From: CAZJCK01 sp964544635
GTDB lineage: Bacteria; Zixibacteria; MSB-5A5; GN15; FEB-12
Direction of reading: 5' to 3'
DNA: 64,000 nt
Assembly (NCBI GenBank): GCA_964544635.1
Contig: CAZJCK010000004.1
Span: 1 to 64,000 of the forward strand
Shown here: piece by piece, positions 50,870 to 60,500 of the stretch
How positions within the stretch are numbered: position 1 is the first letter of the stretch
Layout: the number at the start of each line of letters is the position of its first letter
Translations under genes and position numbers: made by a program
The notes under the pieces: model-generated
Told to the model about the DNA's origin: nothing
The model's database searches: none
Seen by the model: only the letters and a program-made list of their open reading frames with translations

Positions 50870-53245
50870 TTATGGACCGAACAGGAAGTCGGTCAGGCAG
50901 GCAAGATCGATCGGATCCACAATCGTATCCATGTTACAGTCACCGCCAACCGGGTCCGGAGTGGGGCCATTGTCGAAAAGGAAGTTGACCATAAAGGCCA
51001 GATCGATCGGGTCCTTTACACTGCCGTCACAGTTGGCATCGCCGAAGTCACAGGCGTTGACAACAACCTCCCCGGCCTGCGTTATCGGCCAGTAGTCGCC
51101 GTAAATGGTCGAAATAAACGCCTTCTTGGTGCCTAACTGGGTGACGGTATCGATGGGCACCGATCCACCCGCGCTGCTCGCGCCTATCTTGAAGCGCAGC
51201 TTGACGATAGCACCGGTATCCGGCAGCAGGTAGGTCGACTCGCCCGGGCCGCTCGAGGAAAGCAGGAGCGAATACTGCTTGGTAAAGCCGGAGGCGAGGT
51301 TGAAGTCGATATCGAAAAAGTCTTCAGTTCGCAGGCCCTCAACCGAGAAGGCCGAATCGGTGTCAAAACCAACATCGATGCTGTTCGGGAATTCGAAGAC
51401 CAACTGAACCGACTTGACCGGCACCGTATTGTTCAGGTAAATCGGCATTTCAACGATGTCACCGAGGCCACCTTCGACAGTCGTGAAGACCAGCGTGTCG
51501 GCCTGCGCCCAGATGTAGTTGACCAGTCGCTCCTCACCCATCCCGAGCGGGTGACCGTCATCGATAGCAAGGTTCACGGAGTACACACCCGGTTCGGTAT
51601 AGACAAACTGCGGATTCTGTACGATCGAGCTGTCGCCGGTGCCGAAATCCCAGATCCACGAGACCGGAGAATTCGGCGACTGATCCGTGAAATTGACCGT
51701 CAACGGCACATTGCCGTCGGTGACGTCGGAAGTGAATTTGGCATTGGAGAGGCTGCTCAGGGCAGTAAAGGCGTTAATCCGCCCGGAACCAAGACGCCCG
51801 GTGTAGATCGGGTCGTTGATGCCATCAATGTTGTCGGTGGTGGCGATAATGATCGAGTCGACCTGGGCACGGGTCAGCGACGGCATCATTGACTTGATCA
51901 GCGCGGCGAGGCCGGCTACCATCGGCGAGGCCATTGAGGTACCGCCAAGCGTCGCTGTTGTCGGGCTGTACTGGAACGAGTAGGTGGAGAGAATGGATGA
52001 ACCCGGCGCCGAGACATCGACCCAGATGCCGAAGTTAGAGAAGCCGGACCTTATGTCCGACGAGGTGGTGGACGCCACCTGCAACAGGGCCGGGACCGCC
52101 GAGGTGTAACCGTCGGGGCAATCACAATTGTCGTTGCCGGCCGCCTTGACGACCGTGACACCGTTGGCGATCGCATTGTTCATGGCAGCGATCACCGTTG
52201 AACTGCCGCCACCGCCCCAGCTGTTGTTGAGAATGTCCACGCCCATCATGGTGGCATAGTCCATAGCAGTAGCGATATTGTTGCTGTTGAGTAGACCAAG
52301 ACCATCGGAGGCCCGGCTGGCGCCGGCTCGCAGGGCCATAATGCGGACTCCGCCGAACGAGCGATGACCACCATACCAGCCACCGGCCGCGCCGGTAACA
52401 TCGACCAGGTTATTGTTCATGGCGGCAATGATGCCGCTGACGTGCGTGCCGTGTCCGCCAAAGTCGTTGGGATCGGGATCGGGCGCACTGCCGTCCTCGC
52501 CCGGCACGACCGGCTCGCCAATTCCTGTCATGAAGTCGTAGCCGATCAGGTCGTCGATAACACCGTTGCCGTCGTCATCGATGCCATTGATGTCGTCGGT
52601 GTCGAGAACATACCCGTCACCGTCGATGTCTTCCCCCGGGTTTACCCAGGTATTGCTATTGAGGTCGGAGTGGGTCCAGTTATAGCCGCCGTCAATCACG
52701 CCGACGACGATCTCCATCGAGCCGGTTTCGATATCCCAGGCATTGTAGAATTCCGGGTCTGGCCCCGGCGGCTCCATTGCCCACTGGTTAGACCACAGCG
52801 GATCGTTGGGCGTCGCCAGTTGCGGAATGGCCCAGACCGGTTCGGCCATGCGCACATTCGGATCCTGCGACAGGGCATCGACGACATCCTGTACCGGGAT
52901 GTCTTCAGGGAATTGCAGCTCATAGAAACGCGACAGATCTTTCATCCCTGAATTGACAGCCGGCCGTTCATTGTTGTATGGGAAGACCGCTCGATAGGCG
53001 GCGACATCGAATTGCTGCATGGCAGCATCGAAGCTCGCAACACCAAAGCTGGGCGCCCCCGATGCCGCTTTGCTGACATTGTTCAGACGGACATTATCCT
53101 CAAACTGAACGGTGACCAATCCGGGGATGATAGTCGCCTGGGGCTGCTCGCCATTGGGATTGTAGACAGCCGAGGCTGATGTCGACAGGACTGTCAGCAA
53201 CAGCGCCAGGCAACCGACCGCTACGGTTGTTCGGCAGATAGTCAT
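50870..53245 (-). CDS. Secreted subtilisin-like (S8) protease with PKD and dockerin-like domains
   Basis: 791 aa. Signal peptide 1-26, a propeptide-like region to about 145, then the S8 domain. The triad is Asp185 (VIDGGYN), His265 (GGHGTHVSG) and Ser437 (GGTSMAS), with Asn371 for the oxyanion. A DxDGDG-type acidic insert near 206-232 probably binds calcium. A PKD domain follows (SWIWDFGTGDSS to about 580), then a cohesin-like beta domain and a C-terminal pair of dockerin-type repeats (GDANCDGSVKDPIDLAFMVN and a second copy). The ATG is chosen by GGAG eight bases upstream; a GTG three codons before is less likely. Confidence 0.94.
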   Translation of the reverse strand: MTICRTTVAVGCLALLLTVLSTSASAVYNPNGEQPQATIIPGLVTVQFEDNVRLNNVSKAASGAPSFGVASFDAAMQQFDVAAYRAVFPYNNERPAVNSGMKDLSRFYELQFPEDIPVQDVVDALSQDPNVRMAEPVWAIPQLATPNDPLWSNQWAMEPPGPDPEFYNAWDIETGSMEIVVGVIDGGYNWTHSDLNSNTWVNPGEDIDGDGYVLDTDDINGIDDDGNGVIDDLIGYDFMTGIGEPVVPGEDGSAPDPDPNDFGGHGTHVSGIIAAMNNNLVDVTGAAGGWYGGHRSFGGVRIMALRAGASRASDGLGLLNSNNIATAMDYATMMGVDILNNSWGGGGSSTVIAAMNNAIANGVTVVKAAGNDNCDCPDGYTSAVPALLQVASTTSSDIRSGFSNFGIWVDVSAPGSSILSTYSFQYSPTTATLGGTSMASPMVAGLAALIKSMMPSLTRAQVDSIIIATTDNIDGINDPIYTGRLGSGRINAFTALSSLSNAKFTSDVTDGNVPLTVNFTDQSPNSPVSWIWDFGTGDSSIVQNPQFVYTEPGVYSVNLAIDDGHPLGMGEERLVNYIWAQADTLVFTTVEGGLGDIVEMPIYLNNTVPVKSVQLVFEFPNSIDVGFDTDSAFSVEGLRTEDFFDIDFNLASGFTKQYSLLLSSSGPGESTYLLPDTGAIVKLRFKIGASSAGGSVPIDTVTQLGTKKAFISTIYGDYWPITQAGEVVVNACDFGDANCDGSVKDPIDLAFMVNFLFDNGPTPDPVGGDCNMDTIVDPIDLACLTDFLFGP

Positions 53246-53532
53246 GGATCTCACTCCAACACGATTACTGGTGATTTATTGACAATTCTCTTCTCTCAGA
53301 CAGGACGCACCGTGCCAACCGAATGTTTGCAGCAATCGCCACCCTCAGTCTGTATCCCTTGGTTATGCTGTCGGCCGGGTCATGGTTAGACCTTATCGTC
53401 GTACACCTTCGGTAGATTGCCGGTCAGAGACAGGTACCGCTGCAACACGCGAACCGACGGGCGACCGATTTGCGGCAGATGTACCGATGGTGGAATACAC
53501 CTAAATATAAGGGATTAGCCTGATTATCCAAG

Positions 53533-53566
53533 AAAAAACCGCCCGCTCTAATCTAAGAGCGGGCGG
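53533..53566 (-). terminator. Intrinsic terminator of the BNR/dockerin protein gene
   Basis: CCGCCCGCTCT/AGAGCGGGCGG stem, 6-nt loop, TTTTTT on the minus strand. The rest of the 374-bp gap 53246-53619 shows nothing identifiable. Confidence 0.92.
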
Positions 53567-53619
53567 CTATTCATCTATATCGCTTCACGATCAGCAGGCT
53601 GACCGCAAATCTCAATAGC

Positions 53620-56600
53620 TTACGGACACGGGACCGGACCGGCGCCACCTGCGAACAGGAAGTCCACAAAGGCAGCAAGGTCAATCGGGCCGGCGCTTGT
53701 GCCGTCGCCGTCAAAGTCGGCTTCTTCCGGACAGACCGGACCAGAACCACCTGCGAACAGGAAGTCCACAAAGGCAGCAAGGTCAATCGGGCCGGCATCA
53801 ATACCGTCACCGTCAAAGTCACCGGTCGTACCAATACAGCAGCCAGTGCTGAGGTTGGCCTGGTACCAGGCTTGCGCATCGTCAAAGGAAGCCTGAACAT
53901 CAGCGTCCGTACCGTTCTGGATGGTAATGAGGACGGTTCTGAAGCTCAGGGTGTCACCGATGTTGAGCGAGGCGTTCTTCGTGAACACCATGGCCGAGTG
54001 CAGATCGACGAACAGCGAATCCGGATCGGGCGAGCTAAACGTCTCGAACGCAACGGAAGTCACCATACGATCGTACATCTGACCGGCTTCGAAGCCGGAG
54101 ACGTTCAGCACGTAAGTGGCGTTGTCAGCGGTGTAGGCCGACAGACCAGCCTGGTCACCACCGAGGTAACCAAGGGCGCCGTAACGAGCGTCGTTATCCT
54201 GGCACTCAGTCGTGTCGTCCTGGTTGTATTCGCCACCGAACTGCCAGATGATACCGCGGGTATCATCGAAACCGGAACCGTTGTCGACAGCGGAGTCGGC
54301 CGGGATATCCCAGTCGATCGCTTCACCGATCAACAGACCGGAACGGGTGCGAGTGTCGCACAGGGTCAGGCTCAGTTCCTGCAGAATGTAGTTGCCCACG
54401 CTGACGCCGGCGCCGCCACCGGAGGTCGGGGCGTACCAGGTCTTGGTCAGGCAGATACTGGAGTCGTTGGTGAAGAACTCAGCCACGTATTTCTCGTAGC
54501 TGTCACCAGCGTTACCGGTTTCGTTGGACGGACCGGTGTGGCCGCGCGGACGCAGACCGTTGTCGCTGAGCCAGCCGTCACCGAAGATCGACCAGTTCAT
54601 GACAGTATCAGTACCGTCAACCCAACCGACCACCGGGGTACCATCGTACAGGTAAACCGTAGCCAGAGAATCACATTCAGTAACGTCGCCGGCATAGTCC
54701 ATGGTCACCGAGTCGGCGCCCTGGTTACCGAAGTTACCGGCCGAGTTCACGACGAGATCAACAACGCCGGTCGAGATGGTGTCGAAGACCGGGGCGATGA
54801 CAGTGTCAGCAACCCAGTATTCGAGTTCCAGCGTATCCGGCGAGCTGGCCGCGTTGTGGACAAATTCGAGGAAACCGGCCAGGTAAACGATCGTACCAGG
54901 CGAGTTCACGATACCACCAGTGTTAAAGCTGATCGTACCGGTTTCCTGGTTACCAATACCCGACGGAACAGCACCGTCGAAGTTGGCGCCGGTGGCGAGC
55001 CAGCCGGACGGACCGGCGGTTTCCACGGCATTGATCGAATATGTCAGAGGCTCGTTACCGAGGTTTTCAATAAGTACGTCTTTGTCGGCCTGTACGCCAT
55101 GCTTGGTCCAGTTCGGGAAACCGATCGAGGTCGGGTTCACGCTGAACTGCGAGGCGCGGACCGGCTCGACACAGGCGAGGCGGAACCAGGCGACATTGGA
55201 GAGCGCCCAGGTACCTTCGGTCTGCACCGAACCACCCGGATCACCGTCCTGAATGTACTGGACATCCAGGTAATCGTCGCCGGCATATGAACCGTCGACA
55301 TCGACGTAGCTGGCCTGCGACCAGTTTTCACCGACCTGCTGGGTGTGTCCGAAGCGGGTCATGGACGGCCAGTGGTCAGAGAAGCACGGGCCACCGGTAC
55401 CGGTCGCGGAGTCACAACCCGGCGTGCGGGAATTGGTGACGTTACGCGACTCGTCCCAGGTGATACCGTTGTCATCAGACACCGACACGTACAACTCACC
55501 GTTGGCAGCGCCACCGAAGTCACCATCGGCAGCACGGGCGGCACAGTCGTCTTCGACACCACGCGGGATGTCGTTAAACTGGACCCACAGACAGTAGAGC
55601 TTACCATCACATTCGCCCAGCTGCATCTTCGAGAAGTTCAAATTCCAGACACCGCTGTTACACTCGGTTTGATCCCACTGACCGTTGTAGATCGTACGGA
55701 TCGAGCCAACGTCGGACGCCCAGTAGAACAGACGGCCGCGGAACAGACCGCAGTCACCGGTCGCGTCGACCGAACAGGTGCCCGGCCATTCGCGAGCGCC
55801 CCAGGCAATCGACACTTCGTCGTCGCTGCGGATGAGCACGGAGAGATCGATGTAGGCGCGGAAGCCGTCTTCGTCACGCACGTACTGCGTAATGTTCTGG
55901 CGCGGATTGAAGGTTACGCCACCGTCGTCAGAGGTAAACAGATAAACATCGTTATCCTGCTGCGCGATGAGCGCACCGTCGTTGTTCGAACAGGTGTCGC
56001 AATCGCCAACTTTGGGAATGTTCGCCATGAAAGCGATCGCAACCTTCTGGGTGGTACGGGAGGCCGAGATATCCTGCGACAGCGTAAAGTTGGTGTCGAG
56101 TACACGCGGCGGGTAATCCCAGGTACCGGCATTGTCAACGCCAACCTTACGGAAGTAGTACATGAAGCTCGGATCGCCGGCCTGGCCGTTGTCAGTCGTC
56201 GAGGCCGCAATCACGTGGGTCACCGGCGTAGCGCCGGTTTCCTGGTAGGCGATAGCGGGCCAGATGGTCGACTGGGCAGTCGGCCCTTCGGCGCCAAAGC
56301 CACCCAAGTACTGCTGCACAGAATCCGGAACACGCGAGTTCTTCGTAAAGGTCTGGAAGTGCTCGAGGAAATCCCAGTAAATATGGGTCGAGTTCCGTGT
56401 GCCCGGGTTGTTGTGACCACCGATGACGACGCGGTTGTCAGTGGTGACATCCGCTACGACATAACCGGCGTAGTCGCCACCCGCCTGAACGGGGACGTCG
56501 CCGGCAAATGAGCCGTCATCAGCTTTGTAAAAGTTATAACGATAGCGACGGTCCGAACCGAAGGCGGCTTCGGAAGGCATCCACATCCACGAGAAGTGGA

Positions 56601-56937
56601 CGGTCGGAATGCCGGAGCCACCGGAGTGGGGGCCGAATCCAACCATGCGGCGCATCGAACCGTTGCGCTGATATTCATACCAAGTGTCACCGACGACGGT
56701 ACCCGGTGAGGCTGACGGCGTGGCCGTACCGAGGGTACGGGTCGCGAGATCGCCTTTCGGGGCCATGGTCGGATTACCCTGTTCACCGCCGGCCGCAAAC
56801 GCATACCCAACCGACTTCCAAATCAACGGATTCGGATGGACGCGAGGCACTTCATTTTTGGCGGCAAAGGCTGACATGGCCATAAAGGCAAATGCCAGCA
56901 AGGAGATCAAAACTATGGTCGATAGTCTCCTTGTCAT
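53620..56937 (-). CDS. Large secreted protein with sialidase-type Asp-box repeats and C-terminal dockerin-like repeats
   Basis: 1105 aa. Signal peptide 1-26. Residues 60-560 contain Asp-box-like turns (TSDDGGVTFNPRQN, SVSDDNGITWDESRN) and look like a six-bladed sialidase/BNR propeller, though sialidase catalytic residues are not evident. Residues about 600-740 form a beta-sandwich region (SINAVETAGPSGWL). The C-terminus has two nearly identical DFDGDGxxAGPIDLAAFVDFLFAGG units, a dockerin-type pair. ATG chosen by AAAGGAG and the signal peptide. Probably surface or extracellular; substrate unknown. Confidence 0.8.
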   Translation of the reverse strand: MTRRLSTIVLISLLAFAFMAMSAFAAKNEVPRVHPNPLIWKSVGYAFAAGGEQGNPTMAPKGDLATRTLGTATPSASPGTVVGDTWYEYQRNGSMRRMVGFGPHSGGSGIPTVHFSWMWMPSEAAFGSDRRYRYNFYKADDGSFAGDVPVQAGGDYAGYVVADVTTDNRVVIGGHNNPGTRNSTHIYWDFLEHFQTFTKNSRVPDSVQQYLGGFGAEGPTAQSTIWPAIAYQETGATPVTHVIAASTTDNGQAGDPSFMYYFRKVGVDNAGTWDYPPRVLDTNFTLSQDISASRTTQKVAIAFMANIPKVGDCDTCSNNDGALIAQQDNDVYLFTSDDGGVTFNPRQNITQYVRDEDGFRAYIDLSVLIRSDDEVSIAWGAREWPGTCSVDATGDCGLFRGRLFYWASDVGSIRTIYNGQWDQTECNSGVWNLNFSKMQLGECDGKLYCLWVQFNDIPRGVEDDCAARAADGDFGGAANGELYVSVSDDNGITWDESRNVTNSRTPGCDSATGTGGPCFSDHWPSMTRFGHTQQVGENWSQASYVDVDGSYAGDDYLDVQYIQDGDPGGSVQTEGTWALSNVAWFRLACVEPVRASQFSVNPTSIGFPNWTKHGVQADKDVLIENLGNEPLTYSINAVETAGPSGWLATGANFDGAVPSGIGNQETGTISFNTGGIVNSPGTIVYLAGFLEFVHNAASSPDTLELEYWVADTVIAPVFDTISTGVVDLVVNSAGNFGNQGADSVTMDYAGDVTECDSLATVYLYDGTPVVGWVDGTDTVMNWSIFGDGWLSDNGLRPRGHTGPSNETGNAGDSYEKYVAEFFTNDSSICLTKTWYAPTSGGGAGVSVGNYILQELSLTLCDTRTRSGLLIGEAIDWDIPADSAVDNGSGFDDTRGIIWQFGGEYNQDDTTECQDNDARYGALGYLGGDQAGLSAYTADNATYVLNVSGFEAGQMYDRMVTSVAFETFSSPDPDSLFVDLHSAMVFTKNASLNIGDTLSFRTVLITIQNGTDADVQASFDDAQAWYQANLSTGCCIGTTGDFDGDGIDAGPIDLAAFVDFLFAGGSGPVCPEEADFDGDGTSAGPIDLAAFVDFLFAGGAGPVPCP
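53646..53694. repeat. 49-bp exact direct repeat, copy 1 (dockerin-coding)
   Basis: Identical to 53748-53796; units are 102 bp (34 codons) apart. Encodes the second dockerin-type unit. Even silent positions match, so duplication or gene conversion is recent. Confidence 0.9.
53748..53796. repeat. 49-bp exact direct repeat, copy 2 (dockerin-coding)
   Basis: Second copy of the 49-bp repeat, encoding the first dockerin-type unit of the same protein. Confidence 0.9.
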
Positions 56938-57590
56938 CCATTGCTCCTTTCGAGAATCCTGAATAGTTCCCAACTAGATTTTTCCGTGACTTTTCGTCTC
57001 ACTCCCGAGAGACGCATTCGGAAAGTTAGAGGCTTCGTCCGCCATCCATCACGGATGTGAATGGCTACCTCTTCGGATTCGGTTACTCCTTCTTCCAGTT
57101 CACCTCCCTTCGTTCGTCCATACTCTGCATAGGCAGATTCCTCTTGTGGACAGTGTTCTGTTGTTGTGCTTTAACGTTAGTCAAGAAAACAGCTTTGAAG
57201 TAAGCCCAACCAATTCCACGTTTAATTCGTTCAGCGTTCCCGGTCAGAGAACTAGACAATGGTAGCACGAGGTATGCAGCGAACGCTCACACTTTCGCGC
57301 ATAAAAGTACGCGGGAAATAAGGGAACGCCTGAAGGCCATCCCCTCCACGCATCAGTATTTTGCACGTAGACCAAGATTCGCTGGTCAGTACTTGTTGTA
57401 GACATTAAAACCCATCACCGGGGTTTTCGCCCTATATATAATTGGCATGCCTGTATTTGTCAAGCAATTTAACCTTTCCAAGAACCTGCCGAAAGGTGTT
57501 TTTCACCCCGGGCATGCGTCCTGAGCGGCAAAAAAAAGAGGCCGCCAAACGGCGGCCTCGTATCGCATCACAGCCCGAATTACGGCGCAA
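56938..57590. other. 653-bp intergenic region between two giant secreted-protein genes
   Basis: AT-richer than its surroundings. It holds the terminator of the Ig-repeat gene (57530-57559) and presumably the promoter of the BNR/dockerin gene. A 61-aa minus-strand frame (57083-57268) shows no recognisable domain or ribosome site. I see no RNA gene. Confidence 0.5.
57530..57559 (-). terminator. Intrinsic terminator of the giant Ig-repeat gene
   Basis: GAGGCCGCC/GGCGGCCTC stem, AAAC loop, followed by eight Ts on the minus strand. Confidence 0.93.
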
Positions 57591-60500
57591 TTACTGCGGC
57601 GGACGGGGGCCGTAATTGTAGAGATAGTTGACAAGATAAGCGAGATCGGCAGGATCCACGATTCCACTGCGATCAACATCGCAGCGCTCCCACGGATCGG
57701 GCAGGCCGCCGCCGCGATACAGGTGCTTTGCGATGATGATCACATCGTTGAGTGTGTACACCTCGTCATCGTCGCTGTCACCCCGCATGAAAACTCCTAC
57801 CTGGTAACTGATAATCAATACGGTGGAGTCGACGCCATCCGAGGCGGTTACCGTAACGTCATATGAATTACCAAGTTGGACACTGTCGGGGGCGAACATC
57901 AGGGTGGCCGTGCCGTTGCCGTCGTCGACTATCGACATGTTCGGCGCCAGCGCCGAAGTGGAGTACATGATCGAATCACCCTCGCGATCCTCGGCCTGAA
58001 TGACCACTTCGTTGTCCAGTCCGAGGTAGGCGCCCTTGTTCAGCGGCGGATCGTTGACAATCGTCGGCGCCTGATTGCCGGCATCGACAACGGTAAATTC
58101 AACAACCTCGGTCGAGATTCTGAAGGTCGGGTCAAACGCCTCGATCGTCAGCGAATAGGTGCCGGCCTGCGCAAAGTTGGGCGAGAAGCTCATGTTGTAG
58201 ACCAAGCTGTCGCCGAGCAGGGCGACAAAGCTCAATGTCGCATTCGTCGGTGGATTGACCAGCCGCGCCGAATCAGGCCGGGCATCGACATCCCAGATAT
58301 AGACCGTCGAGAACCAGCTCTCACCTTCATCAAGGGTGAACGGTCCGGTGCCCTCAGAGACACGAATGGTGGGCGGCTGCGGCACATCGAATACCCTGAT
58401 CAACTGAGAGTTGACCGGCGAGACAAGCGTAGGATCGAGCTCGTCAACAGCCTGGAAGTCGATGTTGTATCGCCGCGGTGTCGGCGCCGCACCCTGGGTG
58501 TAGCTGGGGATAAAGGTCAGGTAGCCGAAGCCGTTGCCGGAGTCGACGAACGTCATGTTGTCGGCCAGCGAATCAGTACCCTGAAGTACCGCGGTCAGGC
58601 TGGGCACAGTCGAATCCGGATCGATGCCGCGCATGACGAAGACGAGGGTGTCACCCTCGGCGACAGTATCCTGCTGGCTGAAGGTGCCCTCGATAACGAA
58701 CGGCGCGCGGTTGGTATCGATGACCGTGATCTGGACGATCGTGGAATCGATATCGAGCACGCCGCCATTGGCGACGCCGGCCGTATCCTCGGCATAGAAG
58801 GTGATATTCCAGACACCGGCCTGAGTATCGTTGGGCACCCAGTTGAAGAAGCCGCTACCGTCGTCAAGATCGGTGTAGTCGGCGCCGAGCGGCAGGTTGC
58901 CGGCGGTCATCTGCGGAATGTCACCGTCGACATCGGTCGCCGTCATCGTGAACTGCAGGCTCTTCAACTCGGTAATCGAGGTGTCGGCCCGCGGATTGAT
59001 GACCGGCGGCTGGTTGCCCGCTTCGTCGTAGGTCACGATCATGTCGGTTGTATCGGCAAGCGTACCATCGGATACCCAGACCTCGACGATATAGACGCCG
59101 GCCATGGTGAAGTCGGGCGACATGGTGATCTCGGCAGTACCGTCACCGTTGTCGGTGAAGGTGAACTCGGGCGGCTCCGTTCCCTCAATGACGCCGATGG
59201 TAACCGGCAGGGTATCGGGATCGGAGGCGTAGATCGTGTCGGCAACCGTGGTGCCTTCGACAACCACCGGGTTGGGCAGGGTATCGAAGACCGGTACCTG
59301 GTCGCCGGCATCCGCGACCTGGAAGAGGACAACTTCCTTATCACTGGCCAGGCCGTCGAGCGCCTTGAAGGTCACACTGTGGAGACCGGACTGGATAAAG
59401 TCGGGCGTCCAGGTGAAGACGGCTGTACCGTCGCTGTTGTCGGTAAACTCAGCGCCGCGCGGCAGCTTGGTGACATCAAAGAACGGCGTGGTGCCGTCGG
59501 GATCAGTGGCCGCCAGGTTGAGCGTGACGGTTTCACCCTCGGTGAGCACCTGCGGTCCAATCGGGGCCAAAATCGGCGCCTGGTTGGCTGCGAGCACCTC
59601 GATGTCGACCGTGATCTGCGACGACAGCTGCGGCGTACCCTCGTCAACGACAAGGAACTGCACGCCTAACGAGCCTTCCTGTCCGGCCTGTGGTGTGAAC
59701 CGGAAACTGCCGGTGCCATTACCGTTATCGGTGAACGTGGCATTCGGCGGCAGACTGACAACCGACAGGAACAGGATATTGAACGGGTTCTGGTCGGTGG
59801 TGTCGCTGGCTTCGATGGTGAACTCCAGCAGGCCGTTGACTTCCACGGTGAACGGGCCGACCGGTTCGATTACCGGCGCCTGGTTGTTCTCGTTGGTGAC
59901 TACGGCCGTGCGCAATGTTTGGGTCACCTGTGGCGTGCCGTCGTCGCGCGCGAATATGATCAGCGAGTCGACGCCGGCATCGAAGAAGTTCGGCGTGTAT
60001 GTCAGCAGCGCCGTACCGTCACCATTGTCGACGAACGTATAGTTCTGCAGCGTCGTGTTGATCGAGATCGTCACGGCGCTACCTTCGGGATCGGTGGCGG
60101 TGATGGTCACCTCGAGCGTATTCCCCTCGGTAACCGCCAAAGTACCGAGCGAATCGATGACCGGCGGCTGGTTGCCCGATTCGGTGACGCTGATGGTCAC
60201 CACTTCGGAGTCGGTTGCGGCGCCGTCGGTGGCAAAGAAGGTGACGTCGTAGCTGCCGGCCTGGGTGAAGTCGGGAGTCCAGGCAAACTCACCGGTGCTG
60301 TCGGTGAAGACGGCGCCGGTCGGCAGGGCCGAGGTTGAGAGTGTCGGGACGGTGCCGTCGGCATCGCCGGCAGTAACCGTGAAGGCCAGCAGGGTGCCCT
60401 CGGCAATCGACTTGTCACCAATCGAATCGAGCACCGGCGGCTGGTTGCCGGCATCGAGCACGGTGATGGTCACCACTTCGGAATCGGCAACACCGGCATC

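Noticed and set aside
53872..55290. 472-aa plus-strand open frame
   Set aside because: Antisense to the BNR/dockerin gene; no family match visible.
57083..57268. 61-aa minus-strand frame in the gap before the BNR/dockerin gene
   Set aside because: No ribosome site, no domain, ordinary composition for a non-coding gap.
57876..59669. 597-aa plus-strand open frame
   Set aside because: It is antisense to the Ig-repeat gene. Its repeated DDR/VVGxV pattern is just the complement of repeated codons, and it has no ribosome site.
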